This document shows, in pieces, positions 45,576-55,776 of a stretch of DNA of 64,000 bases. The first letter of the stretch is position 1. Every line of letters begins with the position of its first letter. The notes below the pieces were generated by a model. It saw only the letters and a program-made list of their open reading frames with translations. It was not told the origin of the DNA and ran no database searches. The DNA is from Chelatococcus sambhunathii (lineage in GTDB: Bacteria > Pseudomonadota > Alphaproteobacteria > Rhizobiales > Methylopilaceae), in the NCBI GenBank assembly GCA_031316315.1, contig JADBEO010000001.1, positions 62,001 to 126,000 on the forward strand, written 5' to 3'. A program made the translations under genes and the position numbers.

Positions 45576-46486
45576 GCGCGGGCGGCCAGGAGTGCGCGGA
45601 GGCGGCGGCCGACGCCGCCTTCGAGCGCCATCGCAGGCGGCTGTTCGGCCTCGCCTACAAGATGCTCGGCTCGCTCGCCGAGACCGAGGATGTGCTGCAG
45701 GAGGCGTGGCTGCGCTGGCGCGGCGCGGACCGGGCGGCGGTGCGGGACGAGGGCGCCTTCCTCGCGCGGACCGTGACGCGCCTGTCGCTCGACGTGCTGC
45801 GATCGGCCCGCGTGAAGCGCGAGGCCTATCTCGGGACCTGGCTGCCCGAGCCGATCGTCGACGAGACGACGCCGGCGCCGGATGAGAGCGTCGAACTCGC
45901 CTCGGACCTTTCCGTCGCGCTGGTGCTCGCTCTCGAACGGCTCACCCCGCTCGAGCGCGCGGCGTTCCTGCTGCACGACGTGTTCGACATGCCTTTCGCC
46001 GAGGTTGCGGAAACGCTCGGCAAGAGCGTCGAGGCCTGCCGACAGCTCGCCGGGCGGGGCCGCATCCACGTCGCCGAGGAGCGCCCGCGCGCGAAGACGA
46101 GCGCCAAGGCGAGCCCGGAGGAGGGGCAGGCGTTGGCGAGCGCCTTCCTGAAGGCCTCGCGCGCCGGCGACATGGCGGGCCTCGTCGCGATCCTCGCGCC
46201 CGACGCCGTGCTCCGGGCCGACGGCGGCGGCGTGCGCCCGGCGGCGATGAAGCCGCTCGTCGGCGCCGAGCGGATCGCGAACTTCTTTGGACGGATGATC
46301 CGGCTGAACCTGCCCGTCGAGCCGCGCTCGGCGACCTTCACGTCCATCAATGGTCTTCCGGGCTACGTGACCATCGAGGCGGACGGGCTGCCGCAGACCA
46401 CCGCCTTCGAGATCGCGGACGGTCGGATCGCTGCGGTCTACGTCGTCCGGAACCCGGAAAAGCTCGGGCGGCTGATGGGCTGGTGA
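45572..46486 (+). CDS. ECF41-type RNA polymerase sigma factor with fused SnoaL-like domain
   Basis: 304 residues from a GTG at 45572. Sigma region 2 (LAYKMLGSLAETEDVLQEAW in part) and region 4 (LTPLERAAFLLHDVFDMPF with FAEVAETLGKSVEACRQL) are joined by a linker carrying GTWLPEPI, the WLPEP motif of ECF41. The SnoaL-like C-terminal domain has LRADGGG (DGGG motif) and ends NPEKLGRL, matching the NPDKL motif. The C-terminal domain in this group controls sigma activity without an anti-sigma factor. The signal sensed is unknown. Confidence 0.9.
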   Translation: MSAGGQECAEAAADAAFERHRRRLFGLAYKMLGSLAETEDVLQEAWLRWRGADRAAVRDEGAFLARTVTRLSLDVLRSARVKREAYLGTWLPEPIVDETTPAPDESVELASDLSVALVLALERLTPLERAAFLLHDVFDMPFAEVAETLGKSVEACRQLAGRGRIHVAEERPRAKTSAKASPEEGQALASAFLKASRAGDMAGLVAILAPDAVLRADGGGVRPAAMKPLVGAERIANFFGRMIRLNLPVEPRSATFTSINGLPGYVTIEADGLPQTTAFEIADGRIAAVYVVRNPEKLGRLMGW

Positions 46487-46507
46487 GCGTGACTTGCGGG
46501 AGGGCCG

Positions 46508-47776
46508 TTAGCCAAGCAACTCTGCCGGGTCCAGCGGGTAGAAGACGCCGATGATCTCGACGCCGCAGATCTCGAGCCGAACGTCTTCGCCGAATTTTTC
46601 GATCCGGAGATGGCGGCACTCGAAGTTTTCGAATGTATAAATGCGCCAGTCGTTGTTCGCAGTCATGGTCGTTGCCTCGACGGCGGCGAATGCGTGGCGC
46701 TGGCCTGACTGTCCGAACGTAAGTTTGATTTTGTCATAGTCTTGAGCGTCGGCTTCCGAGGCGAACTGGATCCGAACCTCTCGGACGGTACGATCGGTCA
46801 GCAAGTCAAAGTGACATTTCGGATTGCGAGATAATGGAGTGCGGGCGGGCGTCCTCTTCGATGGGTCCTCGGCGGTGATCGCGGCGAGAGGTTCTTCGTT
46901 CGACGGCGTTATCCGCCATCTCGCGCCCGGTGCGAGGTTGCCGACCACAGGATGCGCCGAACTCGCCGAGATGATCTTGGGCTCGGGCATAGTCCAGGCT
47001 GGCCGCCAGCCCGTCGCCTCTTCGAGCGCCAGCAGCGCCAATGGCATCGCCGCGCGGCCAAGATGGATCGTGTCGCAGAAGAAACCGCGCTGGGTGCGAT
47101 ATCCGGGAAGCATCAGTTCGGGCAAGATCCCGACCAGCGTGAAGAGTCCGGGGTTCTCGTCTGCCGCCTGCCGCAGGAAATGATAGAAAAGTATCGTCGC
47201 TAGATTGCGTTCTTGCTCGGTGCCAGCAGTGGGATAGTTGGGATCTATGCGTGCTCCGTCCCACTGAGCAGCGGGCGGCCCCCACACAAGAATACGTCTA
47301 TCGTAGCGTTGCGCGACACGGAGAAAGACAAGGTATCGATCGACGACGATCTTGACGGCTTGGTCGAGCGGAATACCGCTTCTCGCGGCGCGGCGCACGA
47401 TGTGCGTCCGGATGTCGATCTCGCCAAAGCAGAACATGATGAACTCGGGCAATCCGTAGCGTTCATCCATCTTGTCCAACAGGTAGAGGACCTTGGCGCC
47501 TCCCCCGCTCGGTTCGTCAGTGTTGGAGAGGTTGAACGCCAGTTGCGGCCCAATTCTATGTGTCTTTACGCCGGGCAATAAATCCACGGCGGACAACATT
47601 TCCTGTCCGGTCCAGAATTGGGCGTGACTATCTCCGACGACCAAAAGTCGACAGTCTTGAGGCCATTCGGCCAGGGCGCGTTCCGTGCCATTGTCAAGCC
47701 TTACGCGGTCTATCGTGGCCGAAGCCAAATCCGCAGGCGAAATGACCTCAGTCAAACCAAGCTCCACGCAATGCAT
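46508..47776 (-). CDS. SGNH-type hydrolase with C-terminal galactose-binding-like domain
   Basis: 422 residues. LLVVGDSHAQFW (Ser50) is the GDS block; CFGEIDIRTH is the block II/III region and FCDTIHLGRAAMP carries the Asp-x-x-His. The last 130 residues (VREVRIQFASEADAQDYDKI to IEKFGEDVRLEICGVEIIG in outline) resemble an F5/8 type C carbohydrate-binding module. No signal peptide is visible. The region has lower GC than its neighbours, so recent transfer is likely. It could remove acetyl groups from a polysaccharide; the substrate is unknown. Confidence 0.7.
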   Translation of the reverse strand: MHCVELGLTEVISPADLASATIDRVRLDNGTERALAEWPQDCRLLVVGDSHAQFWTGQEMLSAVDLLPGVKTHRIGPQLAFNLSNTDEPSGGGAKVLYLLDKMDERYGLPEFIMFCFGEIDIRTHIVRRAARSGIPLDQAVKIVVDRYLVFLRVAQRYDRRILVWGPPAAQWDGARIDPNYPTAGTEQERNLATILFYHFLRQAADENPGLFTLVGILPELMLPGYRTQRGFFCDTIHLGRAAMPLALLALEEATGWRPAWTMPEPKIISASSAHPVVGNLAPGARWRITPSNEEPLAAITAEDPSKRTPARTPLSRNPKCHFDLLTDRTVREVRIQFASEADAQDYDKIKLTFGQSGQRHAFAAVEATTMTANNDWRIYTFENFECRHLRIEKFGEDVRLEICGVEIIGVFYPLDPAELLG

Positions 47777-47940
47777 CTAGACTGCGTACCGCATCGCAAA
47801 ATCTAGAGGATGGCGTTTTATGCGTAAAGCCGCGAACGATGCGCCGCATTGAAGTCCCCTAGCGACATTAGACCGCGTCTGTTCTTTATGCATGCGCAGC
47901 TGCGGCCGGCCGACCCCTCACATTGCGCGACCTGGGTCGC

Positions 47941-49053
<1,113 letters not shown>

Positions 49054-49159
49054 TTAGCATCGCTTGGGGCGCTCGCACAAAGCCCGCGCGTCGGCCGTTT
49101 GCGCCGAACGCGGGAGTCGGACAAGAGTGCCGTCGCCGGCCACGAATTCAGGAGGCGCC

Positions 49160-49603
49160 GTGTCAGTTCCGGACGACGACGCCTTCGGGCCGCCTCCGCT
49201 TTCGCTGCGGGACAGCCGTTTCTCGGCCGAGCGGACGACGCGGCCCTGGAACTGGCGTCTCGGCGTCTTCCTCAGGAGCATGGCGGTCATTGAGCTGCTC
49301 AAGGGCCTTGCTCACTGGGCGGGGCTGATCGCGGCCGGCGGCCGTCCGGACGCGCTGCACGGCGGCGCGGGATGGATCCTCGGCGACGCGCTGTTCGCGA
49401 TCGCCGATCCGGTCGCGGCCGTCGGGCTTTGGGTTGGCGCCGCCTGGGGCGTCGCCATCTGGCTGATCGCGGCGATCGCGCAGATCGCGGCCTCGGGGCT
49501 CGGCGGGCCGTCCCCCGCGGACTGGTTCACGATCTCCGCCGTGCTGTTCGTCATGGCGGTCTACATCGCGCTGTCCATCAAGGCGCGGCGCGAAGTCCCC
49601 TGA
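49160..49603 (+). CDS. DUF6163-like small membrane protein
   Basis: 147 residues from the GTG at 49160, supported by a perfect AGGAGG at 49150-49155. NWRLGVFLRSMAVIELLKGLAHW opens the domain (in outline), and about four hydrophobic segments follow. This family lies between hemB and ldtR in many Hyphomicrobiales; its function is unknown. Confidence 0.72.
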   Translation: MSVPDDDAFGPPPLSLRDSRFSAERTTRPWNWRLGVFLRSMAVIELLKGLAHWAGLIAAGGRPDALHGGAGWILGDALFAIADPVAAVGLWVGAAWGVAIWLIAAIAQIAASGLGGPSPADWFTISAVLFVMAVYIALSIKARREVP

Positions 49604-49633
49604 GCCCGTCACGCCTTCGGAAAGTTACGAAAT

Positions 49634-49654
49634 GGAAACCATGGAGTGGTTTCC
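49634..49654. promoter_or_regulatory. Inverted repeat upstream of ldtR (possible operator)
   Basis: GGAAACCA (49634-49641) and TGGTTTCC (49647-49654) are a perfect 8-base inverted repeat with a 5-base spacer, in the A/T-rich 263-base gap before ldtR. It has the size and symmetry of a MarR-type operator and could be the autoregulatory site of LdtR, though it may equally be a hairpin ending the gene at 49160. Confidence 0.4.
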
Positions 49655-49866
49655 GGCATTTGAATCAAATCTGAACAGCAAATTACCACGAATACTGTAA
49701 TGTCTTGATTATCTAGGGAGCAAGAATTCGTTCAGTACGAGAGATAAATACAAATTTCATCCTGCCATTTAAGCGCATTTTCAGGAGCGCGGCCTATCTT
49801 CGAGATCAAAGAGACGCGGCGAGAACGACGTCTCGAACAAGATCGACAGACAGGAAGGCGTCAAAC

Positions 49867-50388
49867 ATGTCCAACCTCGCCCGCAAGACGGCCCCTGCCG
49901 CCCCGGCCGCCGTCGATGCCGACAAGAGCTCGGTGCGCCCGCTCTATCTCGAAGCGCTCACTCTGGTCGAGCGTCTGCATCGCCGCCTGCTCGACGTGAT
50001 CAAGGACGAGTTCGACCGCCGCGGCCGGTCGGACATCAACTCGGTCCAGGCGCTGCTGCTGTACAACATCGGCGACGCCGAGCTGACCGCCGGAGAGCTG
50101 CGCACCCGCGGCTACTATCTGGGCTCGAACGTCTCCTACAATCTCAAGAAGCTCGTCGAGATGGGCTATCTGCACCACCAGCGCTCGCGGATGGATCGCC
50201 GCTCGGTGCGCATCAGCCTCACCGAGCGCGGCCGCGAGGTCCACGACATCGTCGATCAGCTCTACGCCAAGCACGTCCGCACGATCGAGCAGGTCGGCGG
50301 CGTCAACGCCGAGGACTTCAAGACGCTGAACGTGGCTCTGGTCCGCCTCGAGCGCTTCTGGACCGACCAGATCCGCTTCCGCCTCTGA
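49867..50388 (+). CDS. ldtR: MarR-family regulator LdtR
   Basis: 173 residues. YLEALTLVERLHRRLLDVIKDEF and then SDINSVQALLLYNIGDAELTAGELRTRGYYLGSNVSYNLKKLVEMGYL (both in outline) match LdtR of Liberibacter and rhizobia almost motif for motif. The winged helix has QRSRMDRRSVRISLTERG. LdtR regulates L,D-transpeptidase genes and stress tolerance; such an enzyme lies at 59381. RBS AGGAAGG upstream. Confidence 0.92.
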   Translation: MSNLARKTAPAAPAAVDADKSSVRPLYLEALTLVERLHRRLLDVIKDEFDRRGRSDINSVQALLLYNIGDAELTAGELRTRGYYLGSNVSYNLKKLVEMGYLHHQRSRMDRRSVRISLTERGREVHDIVDQLYAKHVRTIEQVGGVNAEDFKTLNVALVRLERFWTDQIRFRL

Positions 50389-50439
50389 TCCTTGACGGTC
50401 GTCGCGGGCCCGACGCCGCCGCCGACGACCGTCGCATCG

Positions 50440-50474
50440 AAAAGCCCGTCCCGGGAGACCGGGGCGGGCTTTTG
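50440..50474. terminator. Terminator of ldtR, shared with the convergent DsbA-like gene
   Basis: Stem aaaagcccgtcccgg with ccggggcgggctttt around a short loop (50440-50474), with T-runs on both strands. Confidence 0.8.
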
Positions 50475-50477
50475 CGT

Positions 50478-51143
50478 TCAGGCGTCTTCCGCTTCGTCCT
50501 CGTCGCCGAGCGCCCGGTCGATCGCCTCGGCCAGCACCTCGCCGGGATGGGCGCCCGTGACGACCAGCTTGCCGGCGAGGATGAAGCACGGCACGCCCGT
50601 CACGCCGATGGCGCGGGCGCGCTGCACCTCCTCCTTGATCTCCTCGACGTCCTCGTCGGAGTCGAGGCGATCGCGCAGCGTCTCCCAGTCGAGGCCGACG
50701 TCGTCCGCGGCCCGGCCGATGACGTCGAGGTCCGAGATGTCCTCGCCCTCGGTGAAGTAGACTTCGAACAGGCGCTCGATCAACGCGCCCTGTGCGGCTG
50801 GGCCTTCCTCCGCGGCCCAGCGGATGGCGCGATGGGCGTCGAGCGTATTGGGCGACCGCTCGATCTCGGAGAACAGGAAGGCGATCCCCTCGTCGCGCCC
50901 GATGGCGGCGAGCTGATCGTGCATCGCGCGGATGCGCTCCTCGTCCTCGAACTTGGCCGTCAGGTACTCCTGCCGGTCGAGACCTTCCGGGGGAATGCTC
51001 GGATCGAGCTGGAACGGCAGGTATCTTACGACCGCGTCGACGTCCGGGCGCGAGGCGAGGGCGGCTTCGAGCCGGCGCTTGCCGATCCAGCACCAAGGGC
51101 AGACAGGGTCGGCGAACACATCGATCGTAAGGGCGGCGGACAT
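50478..51143 (-). CDS. DsbA-family thioredoxin-fold protein (FrnE-like)
   Basis: 221 residues from the ATG at 51143. DVFADPVCPWCWIGKRRLE holds the CPWC active site at Cys15 and Cys18, and GVTGVPCFI supplies the cis-proline. There is no signal peptide, so it acts in the cytoplasm, as FrnE-type disulfide isomerases and 2-hydroxychromene isomerase-like proteins do. The C-terminal tail is very acidic. Divides opposite ldtR. Confidence 0.9.
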   Translation of the reverse strand: MSAALTIDVFADPVCPWCWIGKRRLEAALASRPDVDAVVRYLPFQLDPSIPPEGLDRQEYLTAKFEDEERIRAMHDQLAAIGRDEGIAFLFSEIERSPNTLDAHRAIRWAAEEGPAAQGALIERLFEVYFTEGEDISDLDVIGRAADDVGLDWETLRDRLDSDEDVEEIKEEVQRARAIGVTGVPCFILAGKLVVTGAHPGEVLAEAIDRALGDEDEAEDA

Positions 51144-51204
51144 CGTCGGGCTCCGGTTTCGGCCCGATATGGCGGCTAGACGGGCCGAGCGGAACCCCGC
51201 CCTT

Positions 51205-52719
51205 TCAGGCGCTTCGCCGCACCGGCTCCTCCTCGCTCGCCACCGGAGCCAACGCCGGACCGTAGCCGGCGGCCTCCAGCAGCGAGGCCACGCCGTCACG
51301 GTTCGGCCCGCCTCCGTCGCCGCGCGCCGCGAGCGCCAGCCTTGCGCCGAACGTTTCATCCTGCTGGGCTCGCGGCGCGGAGCCGGCGCCGGAGCGGCGA
51401 TAGGCCTCGTCGACGTCGGGCAAGGAAAGCGCCAGCCCTCCGACCTGCAGCACCCCGCGCCTGCGCCCGCCGAGCGAGACGCGGCCGGCCGCCCGGTCGC
51501 CGAAGCCTGACAGGCCGGTGTCGATGAAGCCGTCGGCGTCGAACGGGATCTGGGACACGCCGAGATCGCCGCGCCACGACGCCGACGGACAGGCAGGTCC
51601 CCGGACGGACAGGCGGCCATCCTGACCGATCGAAAGCTCGATCAGCGGCGGGAAGCCTTCAGGGCCGGCCGGGCCGAGAGGAAGCTGCGCGAACCGGACC
51701 GGGGACGAGCGCGCGGCTGCGTAGATCCCGAGCTCGCCGAACACGGTGGCGTCGACGGTGACGGCGGCCGCGCCGAGGTCGACCTGCGCGCCGCGCCCAT
51801 CGGGCGCCCGCCAGACCAGCGTGACGGCGGAGAGCGTCTTCGGATCGAACGCGCCGTCGTGGGCGAGCCGGGAGGCGATACGCCCCGGGAGAACGAGATG
51901 CGAAGCCTCCGCCTCCCGGACGAGGTCCGCCATCGCGCGCGTCGTCGTCGGCTGGTGGAAGGTCGCGACGCAGCATGAGGCGAGCCACGCTCCGAGCCCC
52001 GTGGCGAGGCCCGCGAGGCCCGCGAGGTCCAGCGTCGAGACTAGGGCGGACTGGCTCGACAGCCGCGCCGCGGCGAGCGGCATGAGCGTCGCCGCCAACA
52101 GTTCGTTGTGCGTGCGCGCGACCGGGGTCCAGCCCGCGTCGAAGGTGACGATCGCGACGTGGTCCGCGGCGTCCGCGGGCCGGCCTTCCCGCACGAACCC
52201 CTCGTTCGCGCGGCCCAGAACGTCGTCCAGAGGCGTAGCGCCGTCAGGCGTCCCCCCGCCAAAGCAGCCGACATAGCGGATCGTGTCGAGGCCCGCCGCG
52301 ATCTCGCAGGCGTCCTCTCCAAGCGGTGCGCCCGCGCCGGTCGTCCATGTCAGGACCGCGCTGGCCCCGAGCGGCGCAAGCGCGGAGACGATCTCACGCC
52401 GCCGCCATGCCAGCGGCAGCATGGCGGCCGTCAGCCCGGCCCGCCAAAGCGCGAGGCAGGCGATCGCCGCCTCGGCGCTCGATCCGAGCTGAACTCCGAC
52501 CACGGCGTCGTCGCCGAGCCGCCATCCGGCGAAGACGGCGGCGAGCGCCGAGACCGAGGCGTCGACCTCGCGCCAGCTCTGCGGCGCGGACCCGCCGGGC
52601 CGGATCAGGGCGTCGGCGCCGCCGTTGCGGCCGGCGTTATGGGCGAGGATCTCGTCGAGCGTGGCGGAGCCGGCGATCGGATTGCCGATATGCGCCGGGG
52701 TTGCGGGTTCGAGACGCAT
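51205..52719 (-). CDS. AMP-binding (ANL superfamily) protein with a degenerate catalytic core
   Basis: 504 residues. The fold layout is recognisable: early GADALIRPGG with SWREVDASVSALA, a middle VTFDAGWTPVARTHNELLAA where the YTSGTTGxPK-type ATP loop should be, and a C-terminal segment ending in DTGLSGFGDRAAG in place of the DTGD motif. The Ser/Thr/Gly loop, Lys and acidic residue expected for adenylation are lost. It may be an inactive homologue or an unusual ligase. No acyl-carrier or other biosynthetic gene is adjacent. Confidence 0.65.
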   Translation of the reverse strand: MRLEPATPAHIGNPIAGSATLDEILAHNAGRNGGADALIRPGGSAPQSWREVDASVSALAAVFAGWRLGDDAVVGVQLGSSAEAAIACLALWRAGLTAAMLPLAWRRREIVSALAPLGASAVLTWTTGAGAPLGEDACEIAAGLDTIRYVGCFGGGTPDGATPLDDVLGRANEGFVREGRPADAADHVAIVTFDAGWTPVARTHNELLAATLMPLAAARLSSQSALVSTLDLAGLAGLATGLGAWLASCCVATFHQPTTTRAMADLVREAEASHLVLPGRIASRLAHDGAFDPKTLSAVTLVWRAPDGRGAQVDLGAAAVTVDATVFGELGIYAAARSSPVRFAQLPLGPAGPEGFPPLIELSIGQDGRLSVRGPACPSASWRGDLGVSQIPFDADGFIDTGLSGFGDRAAGRVSLGGRRRGVLQVGGLALSLPDVDEAYRRSGAGSAPRAQQDETFGARLALAARGDGGGPNRDGVASLLEAAGYGPALAPVASEEEPVRRSA

Positions 52720-52734
52720 CGCGCGTTTCCGTTC

Positions 52735-54606
52735 TCAGCCCGCCGTGGCGGGGGCCCGCCACCAGGTCTCGAGCGTAGGTCCGAAGAGCGGCGTCACGTC
52801 CGGCCGCTCGATGCGCCTCCAGCGAGCGATCCATCGCTGCTTCTGGTGGAACAGAGGGATGACGTAGAAACCGGACAGCAGCACGCGGTCGAGCGCTCGC
52901 ACCGCGGAGACGAAGTCGGGACGCTCTCGCGCCGCGATCATCGCGTCGATCATCGCGTCGATCGCCGGTTCCTTGGCCCCCATGTAGTTGCGCTCGCCGG
53001 GCGTGTCGGCGGAGCGCTGGCCCCAGAACTTGCGCTGTTCCAGTCCGGGCGAGAGCGAGGAATACCAGTTCCAGATGATCATATCGAAGTCGTAGGTCTG
53101 TCGCCGACGGAACAGCTCGACGGAATCGACGAGCCGAACGCGGGCCTTCACCCCAGCCCGCTCGACATTGCGAGCGAAAGCCAGCGCCAGACGCTCGTGG
53201 TCGCGGGAATCCACAAGGAATTCGAACGTCAGCGGCGCGCCGCCCTCCTCGCGGACGAGTTCGCCGCCTTTCAAGGTCCAGCCAGCCGACTTCAGGAGGT
53301 CGAGCGCGGTCCGCAACCTGTCGCGGTCGCGTCCCGAGCCATCGCTCACGGGAGCGCGCCAGCCTCTTTCGAGGATGTCCGCGCGCACCGCATTGGGGAA
53401 CGGCGCGAGCAGTTCGCGCTCGCGATCGTCGGCGGACAGCCCGTACGACGCGAGCTCGGAGCCCTCGAAATAGCTTTGCGTGCGGACGGTCTCGCCGGCG
53501 TACAGGTTGCGGTCGATCCATTCGTAGTCGAACAGCTCGCACAGCGCCTCGCGCGTGCGGATGTCGGCGAAGGCGCGCTTGCGGGTGTTGAAGACGAAGC
53601 CGTTCATCCCCCAAGGCATTCCGGAGGTGAAGCCTTCGGCGACGACCTCGCCGCGCTCGGCGGCCGGGAAGGCGTAGCCCGTGGTCCAGCGGATCGGGTC
53701 GCTCTCCATGCGGATGTCCACGAGCCCTTTCTTGAAGGCCTCGAACATCGAGTTGTCGTCCCGATAGTAGTCGTAGCGGATCTCGTCGAAATTGTTCACG
53801 CCGCGGTTCACGGGGAGGTCGCGGCCCCAGTAGTTCGGATCGCGGCGAAAGGTCACCGACCGCTGCGGGTCGACGGCGCTCACGATGTACGGCCCGCTGC
53901 CCAGCATCGGCTTGAAGCTGGTGTTCTCGAACGCCTTCGGATCCGTCGCCTGCGCCGAGAAGACGGGCATCAGCCCGAGGATCAAGGGGAGTTCGCGATC
54001 CTCCTCCGGCAGGTCGAAGCGAATCGAGCGTTCGTCGATGATGTTGGCCGCGAGCACGCGGCGGTAGTTGGCGCGGAACGACGGGTGGCCGTGGTCCCTG
54101 AGCAGCTGGAAGGTGAACAGCACGTCCTCGGCGCCGATCGACCGCCCGTCGGAGAAGCGCGCCCTCGCGTCGAGATGGAAGGTGACGAAGCCGCGATCCT
54201 CGGGCAGTTCCAGCGTCTCCGCCACGAGGCCGTAGAGCGAGAACGGCTCGTCGAAGGAGCGCGCGAGCAGGCTTTCGTAGACGAATCCCCGGAGCCCCTG
54301 CGCTGGCTGGCCGCGATAGACGAAGGGGTTGAGGGTGTCGTAGGAGCCGGGCCAGCCGTATGTGATGCGGCCGCCCTTCGGGGCATCGGGGCGGACATAG
54401 GGCAGATGCTCGAAATCCCGCGGCAGGGCCGGGCGCCCGTGCATGGCGACGCCGTGCAGTCCGCGCGCTTCAGGGGTCGCCGGCGCGGCGGGCCTTGCCT
54501 CTTCGGCGTGGGCCCGGCCAAGCAGCGCGAGCGTGGCCGCCGCGGGAACGGTCTTCAGCAGCGTCCGCCGGGCGATCGACGTCTCTGTGCGGCGCAGACT
54601 GTCCAT
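52735..54606 (-). CDS. Extracellular solute-binding protein, family 5 (YejA-like)
   Basis: 623 residues from the ATG at 54606. SIARRTLLKTVPAAATLALL is a Tat-type signal. GGRITYGWPGSYDTLNPFVY (in outline), the FSDGRSIGAEDVLFTF region and the C-terminal YVIPLFHQKQRW are hallmarks of family 5 proteins, closest in layout to the YejA peptide binders. It lacks neighbouring permease or ATPase genes, so it may use components encoded elsewhere. Its stop precedes the adenylation-like gene by 15 bases on the same strand. Confidence 0.85.
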   Translation of the reverse strand: MDSLRRTETSIARRTLLKTVPAAATLALLGRAHAEEARPAAPATPEARGLHGVAMHGRPALPRDFEHLPYVRPDAPKGGRITYGWPGSYDTLNPFVYRGQPAQGLRGFVYESLLARSFDEPFSLYGLVAETLELPEDRGFVTFHLDARARFSDGRSIGAEDVLFTFQLLRDHGHPSFRANYRRVLAANIIDERSIRFDLPEEDRELPLILGLMPVFSAQATDPKAFENTSFKPMLGSGPYIVSAVDPQRSVTFRRDPNYWGRDLPVNRGVNNFDEIRYDYYRDDNSMFEAFKKGLVDIRMESDPIRWTTGYAFPAAERGEVVAEGFTSGMPWGMNGFVFNTRKRAFADIRTREALCELFDYEWIDRNLYAGETVRTQSYFEGSELASYGLSADDRERELLAPFPNAVRADILERGWRAPVSDGSGRDRDRLRTALDLLKSAGWTLKGGELVREEGGAPLTFEFLVDSRDHERLALAFARNVERAGVKARVRLVDSVELFRRRQTYDFDMIIWNWYSSLSPGLEQRKFWGQRSADTPGERNYMGAKEPAIDAMIDAMIAARERPDFVSAVRALDRVLLSGFYVIPLFHQKQRWIARWRRIERPDVTPLFGPTLETWWRAPATAG

Positions 54607-54847
54607 GCCTGTCAGCAGAGCGGTTCCGGGACGATTCGCGACGACATGACCGGACGCTACCACAGCGCCGCCGCGGCCTGTGGCGAAAGCCGCGGAAAGC
54701 CTTGAATGTCACCGTGTTGCCGCAATTCGTCGACAGACAGCGGACGCTCCGAGTTTTGAAGCCGCCCGATCGGTTCGCGCGCATGCTTGACATGGCGCCA
54801 CGGTCGAGGCCAACCGGTCGTCACGAACGACAGGAAGGACAAGTCGC

Positions 54848-55585
54848 ATGGATCTGGGGAAGTTCGCGCGCCTCGCAGCGATGACGACCGCCATCGCTCT
54901 CACGGCGGGCCAGGCCGTCGCCCAGGACGCGCAGAAGCCGGCCGCGCCGGCCCCGGCGCCGCAGGCGCAGGGCGCGGGCGGTCCGGGCCCGATGCCGATG
55001 AACCCGCCGGCCGCGCCGCAGCCTGAGTGGGTCAAGATCTGCAACACCGACGACAAGGCGAAAAAGGAGGTGTGCCTCACCTCCCGCGACGTGCGCACTG
55101 AGACCGGCCAGAACGTCGCCTCGATCGCCGTCCGTCAGGTGTCCGGCGAGCCGAAGAAGTTCTTCCTCGCGGCCGTGCCGCCCGGCCTGCTGATCCAGCC
55201 CGGCATCCGCGTCGCGGTCGACAACAACCAGCCGGCCACCGGCAAGTACTCGATCTGCTTTCCGAACGCCTGCTACGCCGAAGTCGAGATCACCGACGCC
55301 TTCTTCAAGAACATGCAGAAGGGCAAGAACCTCGTCGTTCAGGCCATGAATCAGCAGGCCAAGACGATCAACTTCCCGGTCGGACTGGACGGCTTCCAGA
55401 AAGCCTATGACGGCGCGGCGCTCGACGCCAAGCAGGTCGCCGACCAGCAGGAGAAGAACAACGAGGCCATGCAGCGCAAGGCCCAGGAGCTGCGCGACAA
55501 GATGCAGCCGAGCGGCGCCCAGGCGCCGGCCGACTCCGCGGCCCCGGCTCCTGGCGGCAAGGCGCAGGTCAAGGGCGCGCAGTGA
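54848..55585 (+). CDS. Invasion associated locus B (IalB) family protein
   Basis: 245 residues with a signal peptide (AAMTTAIALTAGQAVAQD, cleavage near 25). A Pro/Ala-rich linker precedes the IalB domain: EWVKICNTDDKAKKEVCLT, then FFLAAVPPGLLIQPGIRVAVD and YSICFPNACYAEVEI (all in part). Four conserved cysteines would form disulfides. A Gln/Ala-rich tail follows. In pathogens relatives help entry into host cells; in free-living species the role is unknown. Confidence 0.88.
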   Translation: MDLGKFARLAAMTTAIALTAGQAVAQDAQKPAAPAPAPQAQGAGGPGPMPMNPPAAPQPEWVKICNTDDKAKKEVCLTSRDVRTETGQNVASIAVRQVSGEPKKFFLAAVPPGLLIQPGIRVAVDNNQPATGKYSICFPNACYAEVEITDAFFKNMQKGKNLVVQAMNQQAKTINFPVGLDGFQKAYDGAALDAKQVADQQEKNNEAMQRKAQELRDKMQPSGAQAPADSAAPAPGGKAQVKGAQ

Positions 55586-55626
55586 CGCTTCGCCGGCCTC
55601 GGCCGGCTTGACCGAAAGATCGCAAG

Positions 55627-55655
55627 CGCCCGGCCAATCGGCCGGGCGTTTTTTT
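55627..55655 (+). terminator. Intrinsic terminator of the IalB-family gene
   Basis: Nine-base stem cgcccggcc with ggccgggcg around aatc, followed by seven T bases. Confidence 0.85.
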
Positions 55656-55776
55656 GTCCGGTCTCGCAGAGACGACCGGCCCGTTGTGTCCAGTCTGCCG
55701 GAATCGGAGCGGCGGCTCGGTGGTCCTTCGTCGACGGCCGGAGGCCAGCACGCTCCGCGTCGTCCCCTGCGATCGC

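Noticed and set aside
52108-54705. Long plus-strand frame opposite the adenylation-like and solute-binding genes
   Set aside because: Antisense shadow typical of high-GC DNA; composition is arginine-rich with no family resemblance.
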